A DNA stretch of 64,000 nucleotides from Austropuccinia psidii. Lineage: Eukaryota > Basidiomycota > Pucciniomycetes > Pucciniales > Sphaerophragmiaceae. Within the stretch, counting starts at the first letter, position 1, and every line of letters starts with the position of its first letter. The stretch spans positions 69,973,991 through 70,037,990 of the forward strand of contig JALGQZ010000001.1 of the NCBI GenBank assembly GCA_023105745.1, written 5' to 3'. The notes under the pieces were generated by a model. That model made no database searches, had not been told where the DNA came from, and was given only the letters and a program-made list of their open reading frames with translations. Both the position numbers and the translations under genes were made by a program. This document shows, one piece after another, positions 26,258 to 34,641 of the stretch.

Positions 26258-26416
26258 CTTTTGGTGGTTGTTTGGCTTGTTCTGTTTTAAATAAAGTACC
26301 TCTTTTAGCAATTTGAACTTCAATACTGTCTTCAGATTCTGCTTCTGAAGATTCTGGACTGGTAATATATCTCTTGCTGAGCTTATTACCAGCTGCAATA
26401 TACTTGATTAAAGACA
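26258..26416 (-). pseudogene. predicted gag exon 2, LTR2-minus
   Basis: The acceptor TCTCTAG|TGTC is at 26,417-26,418. The exon then reads (M)SLIKYIAAGNKLSK for 53 codons and ends one base into a codon at a GTGTGT donor. This exon phase is the same as in the LTR1 and LTR3 elements. The exon starts with TG, as theirs do. I could not find a leader donor preceded by A, so the split ATG is not proved here; the best donor (AAAG|GTATAA) would give GTG. Confidence 0.45.
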
Positions 26417-26790
26417 CTAGAGAAAAAATATAATAAAAGAAAATTATTTTTTATACCTTTAAGAGATTTTTAAGATTTTTTTTGCAAGTTTTTATTTTTT
26501 AATATTAAAAAAATTATTATTTCCAAACAAAAAAATCAAAAATTTAAGATTTTGAATCAAAATTAATTTAGAGTAACTCAAAGAATAATTTTATAAGTTT
26601 TTGGATGTGAAAAAGCCATATGTAAAAACAGTATAAAATTAAACCAAATTCCTCAATGAAAAAGATTTTAAGAGAATTCCAAAAATAAAAATAATTTTAA
26701 CTTTAAATTGAAAGAAAAAATAATTAAATTAATATATTTTAGAACTTAAAAATATATTAATTAAGCCTACAAGGTTCAAAAAAACATGGC

Positions 26791-26904
26791 CAGGCCCCCA
26801 AATGTAAGAGTTGGTAGATATGGTGGTTTTTTAGAACAAAAGAATGAAGTCTAGAATAGGATTAAAGCCAAGTCTATGGATAAAATAATGGGTAGGCTCC
26901 CAAA
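26791..26904 (-). repeat. two primer-site-like boxes, LTR2-minus leader
   Basis: Next to the LTR, on the minus strand, lies CTTACA|TTTGGGAGCCTACCC (26,890-26,910). Ninety-nine bases further in, the pattern returns as CTTACA|TTTGGGGGCCTGGCC (26,791-26,811). The second box is the better match to the primer-site box of families LTR1 and LTR3. Alignment to the other LTR2 copy places the true LTR end at 26,905. The 99-bp piece may be a second LTR edge left by template switching, or a chance repeat. Confidence 0.5.
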
Positions 26905-28809
26905 TGTAAGATGTGTCTATGAAGCTGATGATAATATTACTATTAATCAACAGTACTATGACTTTTCTTATAAAATACAATATTCAAAATTACTATAACC
27001 ACCATTAAATAATTACTTCCTTAATTATTTCTTTTAGTTGTGATACACTACTAGTGATTATAACAGTAAGCAGTAATTGTCTACAAGACTCAATTACAAG
27101 AAGAATTTAATAATAAAACTCCTTTATTGAAATAAACAAATTATTTCAATATATAGTTATCTTTTATAAGAATAATTATAAGGATGACTCTTGAAGAAAA
27201 CTATTACTAGAGAAAAACTTGAATAATTAAGACAAAAACACTCACTAATACTCCAAAGAACTTATTAAAGATAACAGTAGAGAAATTTGACAGATAATTT
27301 TCGATTTGATAGATCTATATTGACTTGAAACAATATTACAACAATATATAGTGGATTTCTATGATTTCACATCTTTCTGATTGATTCTGAAAGATCAAAA
27401 CGCTTAAGAAAAGATTCAACTAATACTTACTTGTTGGTAATAAAGGTATAATTGAATAATGTGATGATTCTGGAAAAAACAGCAAGAGAAAGCCTCTTAA
27501 GTCTAAGACAGCTCAAAGAGGCATGCCACGGAGCAAACTGAAAAACCAGTGAGTGAGAAAGCAGCAATCACTTTTGGATCAATGATTTCATCATCTGTTG
27601 TCATGTGAGATTATCATAATAACTTAATTTATGCTTTTATGTGATTACCAACCCAAATATGGTTAAGAATAAAAGGAGTAACAACTGTAAATATTCTTTC
27701 ATTTCAAAACAATAATTTATTTCTCAAAGTTATCAATGTTATTTGGAATTTCATCACAGAGTGTATTTTCTGTGAATTTTTTAAGATTCAGTGTTTCACG
27801 TGGAATCATCAAAAATGGACTGTAAGTGAAACTTTTAATTTTAATTATAAATTTATAGTTCTTTTTGGTTTTTATATCAATTATACTGTTCAAAATTGGT
27901 CCTGAAAGTTTCAGAAGGATTAATTACAAATTGTATTTTGAATGAATTTTTGAAGTTTTTACCTCATTTCTACATAGAATTGTAGAAAATGCTATATTGC
28001 TGGTTGCTATGAGGTAAATCAATGGATACTAGTCCAAAAAGGGTTTTAATTACTCTTTCAGGGCTTATACATAGAAATTCATTGAGAATTGACATGGTTA
28101 CAGGAGTCTAAGTTGCTCTTTACCTCCTTGGCACATCAAAATAGCAGCTTATTTGCTATTTTCTTATGATTTAATGAGATTTTAACTTGGTAACCAGGTT
28201 CCCAAAAGGCTTTAGTATACTAATTGTGTAAAGATAAGCCATGGATCCAAGATTTAGAGCTGTCCATGCCTCATATGCCTCAGAAGTTGGGTACCCTGGC
28301 TCTCTTTGATGTCTTTTGTCCCCCTTGACTATTTTTTACGTCAAAATAGAAATTCAGGCTTAAATACTGATATCCACTATGGGTGTATCAAAATTGTATC
28401 TACGAATACCATAATATTAAGTGCCACAAACATGCATAACACTATTCTTAGTGTATATGTAACATGGGATTTCTCGCATTCCCATTATTTTGGCATGAAA
28501 TTGAGAAAAACAAAACTTTTCACAATTCTTTTATGTGGTATTGAAGTATTTTACATATTACCACCTCAAAGAGGTTATTTAAGCTTATTCACTCTATGGA
28601 GCTACCCTAGGTGAAAGATGTGTAGAATCCAAATCTGGCCTTAAATCCATGGATTTACTTACTCAATAAAAGGTTATTCATCTTTTCTGAAATCCAAAAT
28701 GATTAATTTTGAATATATGCATGACTGATGGGTTATTCAGAGTTCAGAGTTCATTTTTCAAGATAATTGTGGCCTATTTGGGTATGTAAAACATACCTCA
28801 AAGCTCACA
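26905..28809 (-). mobile_element. 5' LTR of LTR2-minus element
   Basis: The LTR (1,905 bp) starts on the minus strand at 28,809 with TGTGAGCTTTGAGGTATG and ends CATCTTACA at 26,905. It matches the plus-strand LTR at 57,848-59,769 (start TGTGAGCCTTGAGATATA). The flank at 28,810-28,814 is TGTTC, immediately inside the pol gene of the older LTR1 element. Confidence 0.85.
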
Positions 28810-28814
28810 TGTTC

Positions 28815-29461
28815 CTTACTTCCTAAAAAAGGTAGATTTTAGGTCTGTGACACTTATTCCTTCTATTGGGATTTCTGGATAAGCTTCTTCTGGTACATAA
28901 GCAGGATTTTTAATATCATTTGGTAATGGTCATCTGCTTATTACAGCTGAATTTTTGTGAATCTTTTCATCTTTGTGTACAATGTTCATATTACATCTTT
29001 ACTATTGTATGGCTATTTGCCATCGGAGCATATTTCTGTGGGGTGTTTTCATATGAAGAAGTTATTTTACAGCTTTAAAATCTTTTATAACTTCAAAGAC
29101 ACATTCTTCAAGAAAGCAGTTCAGTTTTCCAAGTCCCAAAAAAGACATAATGTTCCATTTGACTTGCTCCATGTCTGGCTTAAGTAGGTTTAATTTTCCT
29201 AGATATGAAACATATGGGTCCTTCCACAGTTTTTTCATTAATTATTTGGATTTGATGAAGTGCAGCTCATAGCCCATCTCCTGAGGCATAAATGTAATGC
29301 TTAAAGGGCAGTTTAAAATTAGGCATTAGTAGAAGTGGGGCAGTGGTGAATGCTTATCTCAATGATTCAAAAGCTTTGACTCTTTCAACAGTAATTTCAA
29401 ATACTGTGAAACAAAGAGGTCTTGCTATGGGTGCAAAGTCTTCAATCTGCTGCCTGTAGTA
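28815..29461 (-). pseudogene. pol: LTR1-old pol, RNase H to integrase start
   Basis: The minus strand reads from the RNase H domain (after GYYRQQIEDFAPIARPL at the right edge) to the linker before the integrase zinc finger. The last recognisable words, GISVTDLKSTFF, match [17 protein letters not shown] of the young element. It then breaks off where LTR2-minus is inserted. Many stops and frameshifts are present. It is continuous in sense with 49,083-53,223 once the hAT is removed. Confidence 0.85.
29454..29461. other. left 8-bp target duplication of the hAT
   Basis: CTGTAGTA here equals CTGTAGTA at 49,083-49,090, directly outside the terminal inverted repeats. Eight base pairs is the size made by hAT transposases. 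Confidence 0.92.
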
Positions 29462-29487
29462 CAATGCATAGCTATTCGAAAAATTCG
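29462..29487 (+). repeat. hAT left terminal inverted repeat
   Basis: The repeat starts CAATGCATAGCTATTCGAAA. The right end, read inward, differs by one substitution and one inserted A over about 25 bp. The word CTATTCGAAAAATTCG is repeated once directly inside. Confidence 0.9.
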
Positions 29488-29659
29488 ATTTTCACTATTC
29501 GAAAAATTCGTCTTCGAATTCAAATTTTTGGCTCACAAAATGAAAACCCAAAAATTCGAATAAAAAATTATGAAAAAAGGATCCATTCGAATTTTTCAAC
29601 CTCCAAATTGAAATTCGAAACGAAAATCTCGAATTTTGGATGAAAAAATGATTTATGAA

Positions 29660-29990
29660 TATAATTCATTAATTAAAAGAAGTGAAATATTTATGGCATC
29701 AGCCACAGAATAACCATGCCATAAATGGTATTCAAAAAATATTTATGGCATCAACAATGGCACTTATCCTATTGCTGGCATAAATCATTCCATTTATGCA
29801 ATTTATGGAACCAACAATGCCATAAATTGGGCTTTTACCAACGGTTGTATTCTTTAGCTTAGATTCAACTAGAAGACAAACCTTATTTTTGTTACTAAAT
29901 AATTGCATAATTTTGGCAATTTATGGCAAATCCACATAAGGGATTAAATGTTTTTGCCAAATTACTTACATGGGCTGACCAATAACCCAG
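29660..29990. repeat. hAT left subterminal repeats
   Basis: At least six copies, in both orientations, of TTTATGGCAT/ATGCCATAAA-like words lie at 29,690-29,835. They are followed by CACATAAGGG near 29,933. The same kinds of words occur inside the right end and at window positions 1-360. Subterminal repeats of this kind commonly bind hAT transposase through its BED finger; that role is inferred here. Confidence 0.7.
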
Positions 29991-30469
29991 ATTAATATGA
30001 GTATTTAAAAATTATTTCAATAAATTGAAGGTAATTGAAATGAATTGAAGACAATAAAACTGAATAACCAGGCTTTAAATAATGGTTATTATGCGAAATA
30101 AAATGTGTAATGTGAAAGAGGTACAATTATTTGTACAGTGGGTGGTAACCTGTGTTATATTGCATAATCTATTAGCACAAGTAGGTGACCAATGGAGTGA
30201 TTTATATGAGGATAATGACCCCCTCCCAGCTCCAAAATATCATACAACAAGATGATGAAAATGGCCATTTGAATATGCATGAAATAGTCAAGCCCTACAC
30301 TTTAGATTGGTTCAGGAATAAATGAATAGATGAATTACAAGCGCTGACAATGTTTTAAGATTAATAAAACATGTTTATTTTCAAAGAGAATTATCTGAAG
30401 ACTAATATTTGTAATACATTTTCAATTATCAAATGTGTCAATATATATAATCTAAAATATTTACAATTT
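29991..30469. other. hAT left interior, non-coding
   Basis: AT-rich sequence between the hAT subterminal repeats and the 3' end of the TET-like gene. It probably contains that gene's 3' untranslated region; no signal could be fixed. Confidence 0.4.
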
Positions 30470-31177
30470 CTAATTTTTACGTAATCTTTTGTTATCCTGT
30501 TCATTCCGCATGATTTGACCGTTGACTTTTGTTTCAATTTCTTCAGAGCTGAGTTGTTTGAATTTTTGTCCTGTGAGAAATAATTTCTTGTTTATTTGAA
30601 AAGAACAACCAAAGTGTGTGATGGATTGGTGTTCAAGCAATTCTTTTGATGGGTTGGTTGTTTGATGAAGAAGTTCAGATGTTTTCCACAGAATTTCAAC
30701 AATGCCTTCTTTTTTGGAAAAATCAAAAATGAATTTGTGGTTGGGAAATGATAATCCATGCCCAGAGGGTGTGAAATCTGTAGGAATTGGAATGAAATTG
30801 TTTTTATTGATAAAAGAGAATATACCATATGTCCATGAATTGATGTCCTTATTATCAGTATGTGGTTTATTGTGGAAGCCATTGAAAGTAACTATAACAT
30901 TTGAATAAGTTTTGAAATTCGGTGAGTTGTTGGAATGCCATTCAAGTTGGCTGAAGTTTGGCAAATTGGCTGCATTCATGATTTCTTGATTGTCTTTAAG
31001 TGCAATATGTGAAAAACCTTGAATTCAGGAGTGAATGAATTGATCAAATTCTTGAAGTGTTGACCATTGCTAATTATCTTCATCAATTGTTTTTTTAGTC
31101 AAGCCCGCTTTCCTTGCATAAACCCCAGCAGATTTACCAGAATCAGAACCCTGACGAAATCCTATTCCTTTCATAAT
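30470..31177 (-). pseudogene. TET-like 2OG-Fe(II) oxygenase, C-terminal part
   Basis: The frame at 30,979-30,470 carries the double-stranded beta-helix of the TET-like oxygenase family that is expanded in rust fungi. The iron-binding HxD sits in GFHNKPHTDNKDINSW (His40, Asp42 of this frame), and the likely distal His122 is in THFGCSFQI. A conserved middle region reads SGHGLSFPNHKFIFDF. Upstream, the same frame continues through SGKSAGVYARKAGLTKK to the insertion site of LTR1-young at 31,177. Two stops interrupt it, TGA at 31,025-31,027 and TAG at 31,070-31,072. TET/JBP enzymes oxidise 5-methylcytosine or thymine in DNA. The substrate here is unknown, and I could not place the 2-oxoglutarate-binding Arg with certainty. 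The N-terminal half lies at 41,280 and beyond. Confidence 0.75.
31173..31177. other. left target duplication of LTR1-young
   Basis: ATAAT, identical to 41,280-41,284 on the other side. Five bases is the usual size for Ty3 integrases. Confidence 0.92.
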
Positions 31178-33016
31178 TGTGAGCCTTAGAGGTAATTTCA
31201 TATACCCAAAAGACCACAAATATAAAAAATAACATATTAATATAAATAAAATAAATTTATTTATATTATTAAAATAAAAATATAAATATAAATATAAAAT
31301 TATATTCAAAATAAAAAATTAATTATAATTTAAAAATAAAAAATACATTAAATTTTGTAAATGTAAAATTACATTTATACTTGAAAAAATTAAGTAAAAA
31401 TGAAACTTTAACAAAATTGTGAGAAAATAAATAAATTTGGAAAAAAAGTTAAATAAAATTTATTATAACTTTTTATCCAACAAATAAACATATAAAATTT
31501 ATTTCACCATTGGATTCCTCATAAAAAATCAGGTGGGGTCACCTCTGAGTGAAATTCTTGTAACTCAACTCTAAATAAGCTTAAATTAAGTTTTTAGTAT
31601 TTTCAATACAAAAGTTGAAAATCCTCAAAACTTTAATTTAATTCACACCACATGTGGTGTTAACCATCAATTTTTGTGTTAAAATTGAGGTGTTGTGTTT
31701 AGTTTAGAAGTTATGAGGAATTGAAGTATTTTCAATTGAATTCAATTGAAATGTCAAAATGTGCGCGTGTATTACATAAGTGAACTTTGATTTACATATG
31801 AGGTGTCAATTATTACTGTATTTTACTGTACAATTGAATTGAATTACATATGTAAATTATAAGTATAATACATGATGAGGAATTAAAGGAAAAATAAATT
31901 GGAAAGATTAAATTTGGGGGGGAAAAGGAACTCCAGCTCTAAGGGGGAGCTAGACCCCCAAAATCCTTGCTGACAGGCGTGGGATGTAAAAATTCACGCA
32001 AAAGTTCATCACTTTTGGCCTGGAATTGAGCTACAGGGTCTGTGGACTCAATTGATGATGAGGTTTTGATACCAACTGGGGTAGTTTTAGCTGTTGCCAA
32101 GAGGGTAAAACTACCCTTAAGATAAAACAATCATAATAAAAACAGTTTTAACTGGTTTCTACGCCTCTGACACACATTCTGACGTGTTTTGGAGGCTCTA
32201 GGCCTGGTATTGCTATAGTAATGGCTGATTTAAGGGTCTGAAATGGCTAAAAATGGCTAAAAATGGCTTAAACCAGCCCTTTTTGGTCTAAACCAGGGTT
32301 CAATGATGCCATAATTGGCTTTTCTGTTGTCAGACTGTTTTTCACGACTGACAAGAGTAAATTTTGCTTTTGGAGCAAGAGAATTGATGGCTATAAAAGA
32401 ATGTCTTCTTTGCCCCACTTTTCTCTTCATGTTAGAATCTTTTCCTTTTATTAATTAGTTTAAAACTGTTAAACCAATCAATCAAAGATTCCAACCACCA
32501 CTTTTAAATCATTTTAATCCTTTTAACCACGTGAAAAAATCATTATAATCATTGTTTGTAACTCTTATAATCATTTTTACCCCTGAACCACCCCAAAAGT
32601 GAATTAAAGCATCTTTCATCACTGTAAACTTTGTCACTTTGTTTCCAAATTCACTCTGGTCACTTTTGGGCGTGTTTTCTCTTTAATATTCTTTTCAAAG
32701 ACTTTGTTCTTTAATTAATTGCTTGCAGTTCTTTGCTCAATTAATTCCAATTGAAATTGCTCTTGAAGAAATTTCTTTTGTAGCCTTAAAATATCTCTTG
32801 TAGAGTATTTTTTGGATAAATTTTTATTGTTGGTAAAACAATAAATTTTTATAATATTATTGTTTTATACTAATAAAGTTATAAACAATAAAATTGGCGT
32901 GTTTTCTCTTAAAAATAATATTTCATACTATTTTTAATTGATTTTTACCTTATACAAATTTTGAGGACAGGAAAAGTACTTGATTTTTAATCAAAGTTTC
33001 ATATCCACACCTTACA
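31178..33016 (+). mobile_element. 5' LTR of LTR1-young
   Basis: Starts TGTGAGCCTTAGAGG and ends CACACCTTACA. It should hold the promoter and the transcript start. The short frame at 31,939-32,130 within it has no supported role. Confidence 0.95.
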
Positions 33017-33040
33017 TTTGGGGGCCCAGCCGTGATATTT
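33017..33040 (+). other. primer-binding-site region, LTR1-young
   Basis: TTTGGGGGCCCAGCCGTG directly follows the LTR. It is shared in form with the LTR2 and LTR3 elements. The pairing tRNA was not identified. Confidence 0.6.
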
Positions 33041-33165
33041 TACCTGTGACATATTTTTTTACTCTTTTTAAATCTTTTTTCTTATATTGAAAAATTTAAA
33101 AACATATAAAAAATACTTATAATTCAAAAAAATCCATAAAAAATAACTTTTTTTTCATATTATAA

Positions 33166-33246
33166 GTGAGGCTTATATTTTTATTTCTTTTTTGAAATAA
33201 CCTTTTTTTTTACTTAATTAATTGGCTTTTTTTTCATTAATTTTAG
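33166..33246 (+). other. predicted leader intron 1 (LTR1)
   Basis: The donor ATTATAA|GTGAGG and acceptor CATTAATTTTAG|TGTC bound 81 bp, with CTTAATTAA as a possible branch region. Joining the ends gives A|TG TCT GAC AAC. No ATG occurs between the LTR end and the donor (33,017-33,165), so the first AUG after the LTR would be the one made by splicing. The matching donor in LTR1-old has decayed (AATCAGG). Confidence 0.55.
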
Positions 33247-33444
33247 TGTCTGACAACGTGGTAAGACAAGAAAACATTGAAACAGCCTCAACAGTAACCA
33301 GCATTATCCCTGCCAGTACTGTTAATTCTGATCATAATAGTACTGTTATTGTGACTCAAAATAACCAGCCTGAACCAATATCTTCTGAATTGATTAACTT
33401 GGACATAAGTAATACCCTTCAGAAAGCTAAAAATTTGGCCAATA
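33247..33444 (+). CDS. gag: gag exon 2, LTR1-young
   Basis: With the A supplied by the upstream exon, this gives 66 residues starting (M)SDNVVRQENIETAS, polar and rich in Ser, Thr, Asn and Ile. There is no genomic ATG in this frame: the open stretch reaches back only to 33,222, at a non-ATG codon. It ends one base into a codon at GTAAGT (33,445). The second intron (33,445-33,509, or to 33,514) then links it to one of two overlapping frames. Confidence 0.55.
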
Positions 33445-33509
33445 GTAAGTTTTTTTGACGTAAAAATACTATTTTAAGCCTTTTTAACCATAATTATGCC
33501 TTCAACCAG
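33445..33509 (+). other. predicted leader intron 2 with two acceptors
   Basis: The donor is AATA|GTAAGT. The acceptors are TTCAACCAG (ends 33,509) and GTCAG (ends 33,514), five bases apart, with a TTTTTAAC branch-like word upstream. The first joins exon 2 to frame B (ANSQEPATTPQAAP). The second joins it to frame A (ANRASYNPSSSSQ). The ATG of frame A (33,496) lies inside the intron, so unspliced RNA also encodes frame A. LTR1-old keeps the same layout: AATA|GTAAGG and AACCAGATCAG. Confidence 0.55.
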
Positions 33510-34641
33510 GTCAGGAGCCAGCTACAACCCCTCAAGCAGCTCCCAAAAAGGTAATAGACGTGATTATGGCAGAGGCCAACCAGGTACAGAAGGAAAAGGG
33601 TCAGTTGATGACTTCCAAACAACTAAAATGGGTCATTCTGAAGCTGATAATACCATTTTACCTTCAAAAAGAGCTGACACCGCCACAACAAGCCTCTGTG
33701 GACATATACAAAGCCAGCCACAGTGCATACAACAATGCACTTCAATTCAAGGAGTACCAGATCCTTGCAGACCTGTGGAAGAATTGCATGAATTCTTACC
33801 TGACAGTAAGAAAATTCTTGGGCCATCCCAACACTTGCAAATTGCTCAATGGATGGCATCCATTGATGGAGAAGAAAAAAATGATGCTTTTGACACTAGA
33901 ATGGAGGAAAAACAACCCTCCACCACCCAAACCAGTGCCAAAAACAGCCCCAGTGGCCAGCAGCAGCAATTCCAACGTGAAAAAGCAGCCACAAACTCCA
34001 AACAAGGGCAAAGGGAAGGCACCAGCCCCAAAACCTTACAGCCAGGGCTACAGAATCCCAAAGATTCAGCAGGATGCCATGGAAAATGTATTTCAGATGG
34101 CCAGAACCATGATGGAATTACAGAAGGAGGAAGCCAGATTAAGGTTCCAGAAATGATTTCTGACATATTTGATTCCATCCCAGAGTTGTATAATGCTATA
34201 AATGACGTGAAAAAACATCTTTCTGATAAAAATGACACCATTTGTAACAACATTAAAACAAACAACCTGAGTCTGTGCCAAATTAATGAAACACTTATGT
34301 GTTTTGAAAAAGTTTTAAGAACAATTAAAAATTCTAATAATGACAATTCTTCTAACATTAAAATAAATGAACAATCTGCCATTATTAAAGAATTAACAGA
34401 TAAATATTCTAAATTCAATATTGATGACATGATTGAAACAAGAATTAAACAAGCCATAAATATTATCAAAACAGATAACAAGAAAGTCGTTGATGACATT
34501 TCAAATTCATTTACTGAAGTAAAGACATATACCATTGCCTTGAAAAAGTGTTTTGATGCTTCACAAGAAGAAGTATCAAAATTATCAATGAAATTGAATC
34601 AAGTCACTGCTGATAATACAAGACAGACAGAGTTATGGTAA
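33496..34641 (+). CDS. gag: gag frame A, first part, LTR1-young
   Basis: The frame starts MPSTRSGASYNPSS at 33,496. It is Ser/Gln-rich to about 34,150, where it overlaps frame B, then strongly coiled-coil-like (DIFDSIPELYNAINDVKKHL; MIETRIKQAINIIKTDNKKV). It stops at TAA 34,639-34,641. The downstream gag-pol frame is the same frame and reads [13 protein letters not shown] straight after the stop, so the TAA looks like a nonsense mutation (CAA to TAA would do) or a read-through stop. Only copies elsewhere in the genome can decide. Confidence 0.75.
   Translation: MPSTRSGASYNPSSSSQKGNRRDYGRGQPGTEGKGSVDDFQTTKMGHSEADNTILPSKRADTATTSLCGHIQSQPQCIQQCTSIQGVPDPCRPVEELHEFLPDSKKILGPSQHLQIAQWMASIDGEEKNDAFDTRMEEKQPSTTQTSAKNSPSGQQQQFQREKAATNSKQGQREGTSPKTLQPGLQNPKDSAGCHGKCISDGQNHDGITEGGSQIKVPEMISDIFDSIPELYNAINDVKKHLSDKNDTICNNIKTNNLSLCQINETLMCFEKVLRTIKNSNNDNSSNIKINEQSAIIKELTDKYSKFNIDDMIETRIKQAINIIKTDNKKVVDDISNSFTEVKTYTIALKKCFDASQEEVSKLSMKLNQVTADNTRQTELW
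33510..34156 (+). CDS. gag frame B, LTR1-young
   Basis: The open frame (ATG at 33,560, but in frame back to 33,494) encodes PKKVIDVIMAEANQVQ, then a compact-looking region (QQASVDIYKASHSAYNNAL; RKFLGHPNTCKLLNGW). A Pro/Lys-rich tail and MENVFQMARTMMELQKEEAR follow, ending at a stop at 34,154-34,156. Joined to exon 2 it gives about 281 residues. Its composition looks more like a folded protein than frame A does over the same bases, which suggests it is real. Function is unknown; it is possibly a matrix-like or accessory Gag protein. Confidence 0.5.

Noticed and set aside
26417..26560. Split start codon in LTR2-minus
   Set aside because: The TG-starting exon is present, but the best upstream donor (AAAG|GTATAA) would give GTG. 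Not claimed for this copy.
31939..32130. 63-codon minus frame inside the LTR
   Set aside because: It is present only as part of the LTR, antisense to transcription, and nothing supports expression.
33846..34535. 229-codon minus frame, and others at 35,079-35,744 and 38,948-39,403
   Set aside because: They lie antisense to intact gag-pol domains of the young element. They have no motif of their own.
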